Part shown: positions 22,614-34,253 of the stretch, piece by piece
How the letters are laid out: each line of letters opens with the position of its first letter
How positions within the stretch are numbered: the stretch's first letter is position 1
Source of the DNA: Phoronis australis
Taxonomy: Eukaryota; Phoronida; Phoronidae
Direction: 5' to 3'
Length of the DNA stretch: 62,000 bases
NCBI GenBank assembly: GCA_002633005.1
Contig: NMRA01000193.1
Span: forward strand, 579,005-641,004
Program-made: the position numbers and the translations under genes
Notes under the pieces: generated by a model
Databases searched by the model: none
Told to the model about the DNA's origin: nothing
Seen by the model: only the letters and a program-made list of their open reading frames with translations

Positions 22614-23285
22614 TCAGTGGACATACTTTCGGTTATGGCGCGCGCGGTGAAAAAGTCAACGGGAACCAAAAAAGTGGAGTTGAAATTCTTCGGCAAAATC
22701 ACCCCAATCTCATAACTAAGCTTCATCGAAGATATGTATAGAAGTAAAATAAATGGATCCATGAAGAAATGAACCGCTTTTTAAGTGATAGTTTTAAGTG
22801 TGGAATGTATTTTTGACGAGGTTAAACTCAAAATCAGTGGCCGGATTTGGCCAGACGAAATGGTACAGAAAGCGATGAGAAGTATTCTAGCCCCCAACCG
22901 GCCAACCGAGGGGCTACGCGTTGACTAGCCCCTGTCCTACCAGCCCCGTTGATAACCTTTATACCTCGCCGCCGGGTCTCATCCCCAAAGCAGACGGCGA
23001 TTGTCACACGATATCCCACTTATACCCAGGGAAGTGGTGAAATGGCGAGGAATTGGTTTGGGTTTGAGGGATCATTAAAATCGAAAGAAATCGGCCGTTA
23101 GAAAAGCCACCTGTGGCTACAAATAATAAATAAGGGAAGTATCGTTTGTCCAGGACAATTAACGACGAACGGGAAGGAGTCTACTAGTTATAAACTTGTC
23201 TAATTAGGAAAACTTACGAGTGAATGTACTGTTGCTTGAGACTGGGCCAACAGGAAGCTGGAGAGAAAGAACAAACAGCGCAACC
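22614..23285. other. Non-coding stretch
   Basis: No supported gene. The minus ORF 22834-23019 has no recognisable features. Confidence 0.35.
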
Positions 23286-23397
23286 ATCGGACTTGGTAGG
23301 AACTAACCAGCAGTTGGATATGAAGCATGAAGGGCTCTATAATGGTATTTGCCCAAATAATAGGATTTATGTCAGAGTGCCATGAATCTCATTATTG
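23286..23397 (+). repeat. 112-bp direct repeat, copy 2
   Basis: Near-identical to 18561-18672, same orientation. The two copies are 4.7 kb apart and bracket the hairpin array and T-rich repeats. Confidence 0.9.
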
Positions 23398-25794
23398 ACA
23401 AAATGGCCATCCATAACGATTAATGAAAGTCCTTCTTGTGCTCATATCTTCGATATCAAGCTACACATGTCAAAGAATATTGATACTTTCACCCATCTTG
23501 ATATGGACAGCGAATTTAATGGAACTGTTTTGAAGGCGGATACATCGAAAATTTGCATAAATATGCAAACTGAGGTAGCCATTTTTGAAAATTGTGCTTG
23601 TCTATTTAGGTGCAGTATGAGGCACCACATGTAAATTATATTGAGAAGTACACACTTGTTTCTGCGATCCGTAAATTTGATGCAATATGTTTATTGGTTA
23701 TTGAATGATAGACAAATTTGCATAATTTATGCCATTATTTAATATTCTGTTTGTGCTCATAACTTTTTTACAGGGCACTACATGTAGATTATTTTGATAT
23801 TCGCACCCATGTTTTGTGGTCAATGCATGTAATGAAATCAGTTTGCAGGTAATTACCTCATGAATTTGTATAATTCGTGTACATTGTTACCAGCAAGATT
23901 AGTTTGATTCGTCGCGTTGGTTACATCACTTCATAATTTGAGACTTTTGTGTGACTGTACCATCCGAAATAAGATGTGGAATCATTTTCAGAAGTGTGAT
24001 CTAGTTATAGGTAATTGTCTCACTCTCATCGAAGTCGCTAAGATCACATACAGTGATATTCATACATAGCTTTTCTTTCACAACTACAACATCAAGCTTA
24101 ACAAACTTAAAAGACTTGCTTGAAAATTGTTCATGCATAACGTGGCATACTTAAAGCCTAATTTCAACGGAATTTTGTTATTTTAGGTGCATTGGGCTAA
24201 ACAGGTAGTCCTAGCAAAGTCTTAAAAATAAGAAAACGCGAGTTTAATGACGCAAATGTAGGCCCATCAAATAATAAGTGAAGCTACCTTTTCGTGTCTT
24301 ATGGCGTCACTGCCAGATCCCAGCACAAACAACAAAAGTCAGTTGTATTGAATAGGGGTCTGAATACACCACCTTTACGCGCGGGTGATTCTCGCGGTGT
24401 CTTTGACGTAGACAAAGGGAAACCAATAGGCCTAACAGTTCGTTATATTTGACAATTTATGGCACTAATGGGCTCAGAACGATGCTCTTAACATACTGTA
24501 TTGTAGGAATTAAATTTACAGGTGTTACCGTTCACGATAGGCGGCTTTAAAACATCACTTTTCATTTGCTTGTGGGACAGTTGTCATCAAAAGTTATGAT
24601 AAGTGTAATAAATACCTGGAGATGTCCGTGTTTATTCATTTTGACAAGCATGCATATTGTCAGGAAGCCATTACCAGTTTTGTTAATGTCTTCATGATAT
24701 TATCAATTACACTAAATTACATTAAATTATCATCGTCACAAATGTGACTAGGCAGCTGCATCTCAGCCCGAACCTTCATAAAAGTGTCAAAACCTGTGTC
24801 AAAACTTGAATTTTAATCTGTAGTGCTCGGTTAACCTGGCTAAAATTAAAAATCAAATTAGTAGGGCTTTTACTGTCATAAATGTGTCGCATACTTATTC
24901 TTTACCGTGAATGGATTCTATTTCTGTGACCAGCAAAATGGGATGGTACATTTACTGAGTGACTCGAGTCGGCAACGGAAAGGAATCCTGTCACTGAGAT
25001 CGTATTTTAGAAGAATTATAAAACAGAAAAAATTGTCAAAATTTAACTACACAATAAAATTATAGCAGTATCAAGGTAAAATGTCTGTAATAGACTTCAC
25101 ATTATAATACTGCATTACACGATGCTATCAAAATAGAAAAAAATTATCAACATCAGATTATTCTGTAGATATTTATATTAGAGACACTACATTATTAAGC
25201 GATTTTAAGCTAATGCCATCGGCAAACGCTCTTGTAATCCAGTTATTTTCAATCTAATGTTGAAGGGTTTGGCTCTCATAGACAAATTGATAGAATAAAC
25301 AACATTTACTAACGTGATAAACGGAAGAGCAGATTTCATCCAGGAAATTGTCACCATTGCAAATTGAAAATCATGTCTATCATTGTAATCAAAATGTCAA
25401 GCTATATCCTTCTCATTTCAACAAATTCATCTTAGTTATCTAAGTGTGGTCTACTTGAGTCGGTGCATATAATCAAACTACCCACAACTCAAAGGTCATC
25501 ATACCATAGAAGTCATCTTGCCTGCATTAGTTACGTCACTATAACTATCGGTCGTATAGATTTTGCTTCTAAAATAACTAAGGGGTGGAAACAATTCCAC
25601 CTCTAAAATACAGCTACGATCCCGCAAATTGCAGTTCCTGGTGAGAAGACACCAAACCCGCGGTACAAATCGACAGGTTTGTACCTCTGAACTATTAGCA
25701 CTCCCCGAAAAGGCTCCATACAAGGTGACCAAAGTCCATTCCCATAGGCTATAGTCTATGGCTGCACCCCTAATTCGTTGGTAGAATGTGGTCC
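23398..25794. other. Non-coding stretch
   Basis: AT-rich DNA with no convincing ORF. The minus ORF 25499-25732 overlaps sequence related to the repeat at 15400-15575 and is treated as repeat-derived. Confidence 0.4.
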
Positions 25795-25910
25795 CCGGAA
25801 CTAGGTCATCAGGTATGTAGAATTTTTGGAGCCTGTGTCAAGTTAAGGGATGTGAATCTGGGTATTTGGTGGCGGTAGTCTTGGACTGGAGATTAGAGGC
25901 ACTTACACAG
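25795..25910 (+). repeat. Dispersed repeat, shared with 15400-15575
   Basis: GGTCATCAGGTATG and the following sequence, including the GGACTGGAGATTAG block, align with 15428-15550. The copies are diverged, with small indels. No ends could be defined. Confidence 0.45.
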
Positions 25911-28279
25911 ACAATGTTTCCACCACCTGTAGTGTTTCTTATTACAGGTATATACCCAAACAGATTTTTAAATTAAGGCGGCCTTAATTTGCATAAATTA
26001 TACAAATTCAAGATTTATCTACATGTATCTTAGCTCCAGTGAATTCACTGACCTTGGAAACATCAAAATAATCTACCTTTGGCGCTTGATAAGGAAGATT
26101 TGTGCAAAAACAAGAATTTTGCATAATTTGGATATTTAAAATATGCTCAACCCAGGTAAAATGCTTCAGGAAGGCCACATATACTACCAAGAATTTCAAG
26201 GTCCCCCATGGGGATCCTATAATTGGCTACTAGAATTCTGGTGAGATTATGTGGTTCCTTTTGAAATACATGGCAATATTTCGTGAACTCTTGCGTGATT
26301 GTGCGTGTTTTGGTCTATTCACAGGTAATAAAAACGTCTTTCCTATCCAGTTCTCTGGAACAAAATAATGCTCTATAACCCTTGACAACACTCAAAATTT
26401 TTAAGCAAAATTTCAAGCATAATGTGCAATAAATGATATAGGGGGCGTGAGTTTTTAGAGTATTCTTCCCTTTATCTTTCAAGATCGACTCCAATGATAC
26501 ATCAGCAGGTGACAGAACGGGGACTGGTTCAGTGAAATCATCAAAACAAGATTTAGCATCTTTTTAAATTGACAATGAACCAACGTACATACGAATAGAT
26601 TATATTTTGATTTCGACGATTTAGCGCTATGGACTTGCTGTCAACTTGTTTCATTTACTTGGATGAGACGTGAATTTGGACCTTGCAAAGAACTGACAGT
26701 TCGTTATTCCTGAAGACCATAATGAGCGAATGACACGCCGTGACAGGTCAACAGCCTGGCGAATTGCGAACGGACAGTTACTTGACTAAAGTAATTGCTC
26801 AAACTAAAACATCAGTAATTCCACGAAACGCGGGTTTACAGCCGCTTTAAACCGTAACATATCAAGCAGTGAAAACACTTAGAAAAGAGTCATATGTTGG
26901 AATTCAACGTACTCAATAAATGTCATTGAATAGTGATTCTGCATCTAATGACATTTATAGTTGTCAGGAGTAGATTGTTGCTGGTTATTTCAATGAACTC
27001 TATTTTACTGTTCTATTTGTTTGTTAGCAGATAGCACTTGATTGACATGACTCATGAGGCTAGGCCAGTAATGATGATTTTTTTTACAATAGAGTAATAG
27101 TAGGGAACATTCTAAAATATTCCAGTGTGTTAGTGATTAATATAGAATCATAGACTGGAAGATTCTAGTGCTAGAATAAGTTTGTAGAATGACTGGGTAG
27201 ATTCCAGAAATTTCTAGAATGTGTTTGAATTGGTGAAAAGTTCCAGAACGTTGTAAGAGACAATAAATGACCAGGCACGGATTAGTGACAGTGAGTTGAA
27301 AGTATGTTAAAGTCAGCAGAAGTTGTGTCGAGAAAAAGTTACAATTGACTTGCAGTAACAGAGAGCCAACATAACAGACAACATGTTTTTGGATCAGCGA
27401 GCGTAACAGTTTCTGGAAGTGCCTAAAAAGTTCATCACTAGTCAAGGTTTCACAGCACTGGTTGAAGCATAAAAGAGACATTACGCCGGACGTTTTTTAG
27501 TAGACTTATGAACTTACGGTAAAGCTTAATCAAGTGATTAACTCGAACCAGTCTTCAGTGTACCGTCGCACCAAAAGCTATAAGCAACGGTCGGTAACCA
27601 CCTGCGCCCACCCATCCACGGGGAAAGCGTGAAAACCATGCAGATTTTTGTATGATACAGAGCATCTCAAGAGCCTTCGTTTGGAAAATAATTTGTTACT
27701 ATTGCAATTTGGTTTCGTTTTGTCACATCTGAGCACGAATCACTTAGATTAAAATAGCTGACATATTTTGCTAATACATAGCAAAAGTTGAAGCTCAGTT
27801 AAATTCAGAACCATCGAAAGGCACGTTGTTCTCTAAACACAATAGACTGGACTGGCGTCTAGTTTTTTAACAACGATGCAGCTGCCAGAAAGAGATGACC
27901 GTTTGCTTATATTTATGGCTTCCGATACCTTTCTACGGACGTATTCACGCGATCGCTTCAATCTTCAACCTTCTCGTTCCGAATACTGAAGCAGTTGACG
28001 TTGTCTTTTTCAAAATATTCCTGTAGTTGTTCCAGTGACGATGTATCACGATCGTTTGGGTCCACTTTCAAAGGTTAAAAAGGTGTAAAATTGGCACATC
28101 GTGAGTAGCGACGGTATTGTAGTTAGCAAAACAGTTATTAGTTTTGAGGCCTTGAATCGTTTGTGATATCGTTATGCAGTTCGTTTTCAAATTCTTCACC
28201 AAGTGTAACCCCGTCATGGCTACTTTGGTCGTGAAAACATTTGGTGGACTTGAACCGTTTTCTTTGATGTCAGGTTCGT
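25911..28279. other. Intergenic region downstream of the receptor gene
   Basis: No supported gene. The minus ORF 27137-27481 (114 codons) lacks recognisable features. The receptor's 3' UTR should begin immediately below 28280, but I could not pick a confident minus-strand polyadenylation signal. Confidence 0.35.
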
Positions 28280-30656
28280 CTAAAGAGAAGAATTTGTTCT
28301 AGTATTTCTCTTTGGCTGAAGTTGCGATTGATGTTGGTGGTCATGTCGTCTTCGATTGACTGGGGTGGAGGACGGTGTGTCGACTGTGCGATTAAAACGC
28401 AAGTCATTCAAACGTTTGTTTTTCAGAGGATCAAGATTTACTTCATCCAAGCGGTCTGGATGCTGTGGACAACAGACTTCAAGATTGGCTGACGAAAAGG
28501 TATACAAGAGAGGATTCAGAGCAGAGTTGATGGGAATGATGAACACAGCGACCCAAGCTGAGGTTTGTCGACTTATCGTAACTCCAGACAGAGCAACGAT
28601 GTCAATAATAGAGATTGGGACCCAGCAGCAAAAGTCGGTCAACACGATAAGTACTAACCGCCGAGCAAGTGCGAGGTCACGTGTTGTCGACTTCCTCTTC
28701 GAGTTGAGTCTTTGTTGCCGGACGTAAACGTAAATCCATATATAGCCCAGTGCTATAACGATGAAACATACAAAATTGAAAGCTATAAATACTAAAGCCG
28801 AATACACCCAACCCTTAGAAGAACTTTTGCGAAGGGTGAAAGGGAGACATGCAGACGTTGAGCCGTAATATTCGTGACCATAGATGATAAGGGGAATGGT
28901 AGCAATGACGCAGCACGTTACCCATCCAACGGCTTCCACGAAGGTAACTGTTTTCAGGGAAAAGGGTTTCACTCGAAATGTGAAAACCAAGATTCTCACT
29001 CGGTCTACTGTGATTACAACGAGTGTGAACACGGACATTTCACAGGCAACAGTTGAAATAAAACCCGAAAACTGGCAAAGAGGTCCCTCCCTCCAGTCTT
29101 GATCGTATTGATAGAACTTGCCATGGGTTTCAAAATACAGGTCTGCGGACGCAATGATGAGGAGGTAAACCCCCATCAAAAAGTCCGATACGCTCAGGTT
29201 TAGAACAAGAAACGAATTGACATTTTGCCGCTCAGTTTTTAGACGCCACACAAAAACGGTAAGATTTCCAATGAATGCCATCACTCCAATTACCCAAATG
29301 GCATATCTCAAAAAGTCGTCAGCAAGCAAATCCTCACATGATGAGAACTCATCAGGCTCTGGTAGGCATTTCACGCTGTTATTAAGAGCGCAGCAATGTC
29401 TAAATGCGTCCGTGTGAAGGAAACCTACTTGTACTTTTGTGAAGGCGTTCGTGTCAATTTTCAGGTATCTGTCGTTAAGTGTAATGTCTATGACTTCTAA
29501 ACGGCCAATGAAGGCACTCGCCGAAATAGAAATCAATTTATTTCTTGAAAGATCAAGATGTTTAATGTTGACATCCTCAAACGTGAATGTTGGTAAATGG
29601 GTGATCTGATTTCCTGTCAAATTCAGAACTAAAAGGTTGTTCAATCCTTGAAAGGCTTTTTGAGGAATTCTTGTTATGTTGTTGTGAGAAATGTCAAGGA
29701 CACCCATGAATTGGTACCCGTCGAATGTGTTCCTATAAAGTTGCAAAAAATTGCGGGAAAATAACAGAACCCGTAAATTTCTACTGTACGAAGGAATTGA
29801 AGATAGGTTTGCTTCATTACAACTCATCGAAAAGCCGTTGCACAGGCACGAGCCTGGGCAGTCTTTTGGGATATCACAGTATTTTTCATCATCGCCATTT
29901 GGACAGTCAACTTGACCATTGCAGACAGACTTTTGCTCGATACAGAAACGTTGTCCAGGGCACCGTAGCATCCCAGGACACTTGTATTCTTCGCAATTCA
30001 CTTCATCTTCTCCATTCACACAATCCTTTGTACCATCACATACGCGACGAACATGTACGCAGAATGAGTCGGGACACTTGAATAAGCCCGGGCACATGAA
30101 TCGTGAACAGTTTTTGAGATGGCTAAAATCGCGACACCCGTCCACGACAGATTTTACATAACTATCAACGTCATACACACACGCAGTCTCCCGTCTGAAG
30201 CATCTTGGATAATGCGGTATACAACGAACTTCGTCATCCCTTGTACAGAACGGCTTGTAATTTACAGTAATAATAGGTTTTGTCGCAGTACCTGTATTTA
30301 CTTCTCCTTTAATTGAGTCCACATACTTCAGCAACTCATCTTCAGCTGTGCACGTGGGACAGTCGGGTTGTAAATCGTTTTGACGAGATTTGGGAATGCA
30401 GGTTGCGGAATAACAACGAAAGCCGTTGGAGCACGAACCCACCCCAGAGCACTGCGCTGGTCCTTCGTCGTCACCAGCTCTGCAGTCCTTAATCAAGTCG
30501 CAAGTTCTGTTCATTGCAATACACGTACCATCTGCACAGCGGAATTCACCAGTCAAGCAGCTCGGATATGTGCAGTCAGCCTCATCAGAACCATCTTTGC
30601 AGTGACGGACGTGGTCGCAGTAAAGTGAATACGGAAGACATTCACCACTTTGACAC
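28280..30656 (-). CDS. Receptor exon 3: LDLa repeats, LRRs and 7TM GPCR domain
   Basis: Numbering from the Cys codon at 30655: one LDLa (CQSGECLP...CKDGSDEADC), a second (FRCADGTCIAMNRTCDLIKD, then DDEGPAQC), a third with a long Cys-rich insertion (CTRDDEVRCIPHYPRCF; CRDFSHLKNC), a fourth (VCDGTKDCVNGEDEVNC) and a fifth (VCNGQVDCPNGDDEKYC). An LRR N-cap (CPGSCLC) leads into about five LRRs with LxxLxLSxN patterns. The 7TM part has GN in helix 1, LSVSD in helix 2, DRV in place of DRY after helix 3, paired extracellular Cys, and NPLLY in helix 7. The tail is rich in basic, Ser/Thr and His residues. The ORF extends 19 codons upstream (to 30712), but that part is the polypyrimidine tract of intron 2. 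Confidence 0.93.
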
Positions 30657-33600
30657 CTGAAACGAAAAAGTATAACGACAAGTAACAATAAAATCCTACT
30701 ACATCTTATCATGCTAAGCTTTCACCGTGAAGTATTCGTCCTCTAAAGTAGGTTACTACTGATACTGAGTTAATGTCCAAGTCAAAGATTACCGAGGTCA
30801 TGTTACCCACATTTAAACAGGAGATCGAGGATTTACAAGCGATAGAAAATGACAGATTAATTTCACTGAATTAAAGATGTTTTCATTTGAAGTGTACTTC
30901 TTATTTTCACAGCGTAATAAATCTCGGTACAATGCGGTTTGTTGAACATGTGATTATTGACACTCCTCATTAAGTAATCAAATTTCATGTAAGATGACGT
31001 CAGCTTCTAAATAGCTCAGTAGTTAAGGTGACAGCTGTCGTATCATGAAACTTGAGGGAAGCGTGTTTGAATCTGGCCTCGGATTCCCGGCAAAATGTTA
31101 ACCCACAAGCGTTTGATTAACAAAATGGGAAAATCAACGGTTGTCATGGCCATGCCTGGCTGATTATGTAGTATTTTGAATTTTCTACCTCATACGTCTT
31201 GATACGGTCGTGCAATAACAGTATCATTGTCACGTGTCCAAAACAGAAATACTTTCTACGGCTGGATTTCCAAAGTTTCAACCTGATCAACCACAGTTTA
31301 AGCTAAATAAAATACAGGAATTTACGTTTATTATACATTTCAAAATTTAAACAAACATAATACGCTGGATAACATTTTGGTAATTAAAATCACTCCTTCC
31401 TCAAACTCACCCGTTCACGACAGCTTGTAAGCAAAGCCGGTGAAACTGATCATTATGAACTGCAGTGGCAAATACAGTAGCTTTCAATTTTTATTATTTT
31501 GCGGTGTAAAAAAAGAGTAGTAAGGAAAACAAATTTATATTCATGTTTAATGTCATTGTTCTTGTTCCATGTATCATGCACGATAGCGTTCATAATTTTA
31601 AATTTATTTGCCTAGTCGAACTACAACAACTGTTTTACTAGAAATGTTTTGTACATATAGATTATTACATGGCGAAGTCGTTATCCCCCGGTATCTAGAG
31701 CCCGAGTGGATTTTGGAGAATTATCGCCCGAGGGGCGTTTTCCGAGAGTGATAATTCTCCAAAATCCACGAGGGCTCTAGATAAGGGGGGTAACGGCTGA
31801 GAACATGTAATAATCTATTTTTATACCACAATATTAGCGTCAAATGGCAGATACAACCGTGTAACAACCCATAAAGTTATCTCACTAGTGAGATAACGAT
31901 TTGGCGGGAAACCGAGGGCGGAGTCGAACCCGGGACCCTGGAATTGCTGGTCGCCGACTTTACCACTACACCATGCAGCGACTGACGTCATCAAGAATGA
32001 AAATAGAATACTTAAATGAGCACGCGCAATAATGGCACGTTCAACAAACCGCATTGTACTGTACTTATACGCTACGAAATATAAGACACATAATTTCCAC
32101 AAAAATGATATCTTAATTCAGTGAAATTTTTCCCTCATGTCCTCTTGCTTGTAAATCACCGATCTCCAGTTTGAATGCGGGTATCGTGTCGTCAGGATCT
32201 TTAACTTGAGAATTATATTCGGTTACCAGTGGTAACCTACTTTAGCAGACGATAATTTCCCTGTCGAAGCTTAGCGTGAAAAAAACGTGTTTTAAGCTAT
32301 AATAGTTGGCAAATGTTAATTCATTAATTCAATTTATTTCTATTATATTTAAATTTTCAATTGGTTTTGAGTAAAAGCATTATTTGACAAAAGTAGCCCG
32401 GCTTTTCTTAAAAGGTCACGACCTCCAATCCCGGGCCTCTGACATAGAAAGTAGTTAAAAAGCCGTGGAGAGAAAAGGTAAATCGATTCATTGCAATGTT
32501 TCTCGTTTAGTATGTGGTATATATAGATTATTACATAGCGAAGTCGTTATCCCATGTTATCTAGATAACGGGGGATAACGGCTGACACCCCTCGGGCGAT
32601 AATTCTCCAAAATCCACTCGGGCTCTAGATAACGGGGGATAACGACTTCGCCATGTAATAATCTATATGTACAAAACATTTCATAATAAAACAGTAGCGG
32701 TACTTCGATTATACATCAGTCATCAAAGGTAAATCAATTTAAAAATCATGAACGCTATCGTGTAAGATACATGAAACAAGAACAATGACATTAAATACGA
32801 ATATAAGGTTGCATACATCAGAGCGCAATTACAGAAGGAATTGTCATGGAAACTAATGTACTATGAAACGTTGTAAAATTTCATAAAATAAATAGGTGTT
32901 ACAACTTATGGACATTATTTATATAACGACAAGGTACGATGGAACCCAGTATCTTGGGAATTTATGTCAGGAGATTCAGTTTTTATTATTAAAGCTTCGA
33001 GTATTTTCAAACGAAAGGAGTCACGTTCGAAATACCTGAGGATGGTATTGTCAACAATATCTGAACGAGAAATTTTCTGTTTGTGGAGTGTTTGGAAGTG
33101 ATTTTTAATTGATCCATTCTGTAAATGCATAGATAACCGGCGAGATAAAGTGCAAGTTGTATAACCAACATACCTTGAGCAATCATTGTTTGAACGAATA
33201 CATTCGTTGTGGGGGTAATTAAACTGATAAATCAAGTCAGTTTTGGCTAACACTTGGGCAGACTTTGAGCACATATTGTTTTTAACAACAAGATCTTTAG
33301 TTTGATGGTTTTGGAAATATATAATTAACTTAAAGCTGTCTTCTGGCTTAACGGTCTTAACATTATTATGGATGATCCGTTTTAAAACTCGTTCATAACG
33401 TGAATGGAATTGGTTGCGGTAGAATAGTTTCTTGGTACATCCACTTGCTTGTTTTAAACACATAGGCTTCTGCAACCGGCTTATGAAAAGCTTCATATTC
33501 TCATCAACAAACTTATTGCTGTAACCGTTATTTATCATAATTTGCTTAATGCGATTACACTCAGTGTTGAAGGTTTTCTAGTCTGAGCAAACGGAATATG

Positions 33601-34218
33601 CTCTTTTCAAAAAGCTTGTCAAAACAGAGAGTTTATATCTCAGAGGACATTGGCTAGTTTCTTGTAAACAAACCCCATCGTATATAGGTTTCCTGTATAT
33701 TGAGGTTTTAATGCCAAATCCATCGTAATCAATAAGTACGTCTAAGAACGGTAGATTGTTGTTAACTGGTAATCCACGCGTGAATTTTAATAAAGAATTT
33801 TGCTCTAAAGAGAGTTTGATCTCCATCAGCTTATCATGGTTGACAATCATAAAGATATCATCAACATACCTGCAGTACATGTTCGGCTTTTCCTGAAGAC
33901 TATCAATAACCTTAGCTTCAATGTTGCACATGTAAAAATCAGCAAAAGTTGGTCCGAGAGGTGATCCCATGGATACACCATTGGTTTGTAAATACAGTTT
34001 GCCATCGATGTTCCTAAAAGGTACTTTTGTAGTGCAAAGTAACAAAAAATCTCGAATTACTTCTTTAGGAATACTGGGAGGAGCCATTGATACATGGTAC
34101 ATAGAATATATTATTATTTCTACCATCCAATGAAAGACACTTGTGTAGACACTATGAAAGTTTGTTGTACAAACTAATTAAAGCCAAGAACAGTTTACTT
34201 TTCAATGAAACACACACA

Positions 34219-34253
<35 letters not shown>

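Noticed and set aside
28356-30628. Plus-strand ORFs of 60-123 codons
   Set aside because: They are antisense shadows of the receptor exon, which has clear domain content on the minus strand.
31006-31080. True tRNA gene
   Set aside because: Boxes A and B are present but the acceptor and anticodon stems do not form. The homologous copy at 31920-31990 is equally degenerate as a tRNA.
32223-32239. Short hairpin as a terminator
   Set aside because: Rho-independent terminators are a bacterial feature. This hairpin is the end of a repeat in an animal intron.
32523-34126. Hammerhead ribozyme in the Penelope-like element
   Set aside because: Penelope elements often carry one, so I looked for the CTGATGA...GAAA core on both strands near the element and found no acceptable match.
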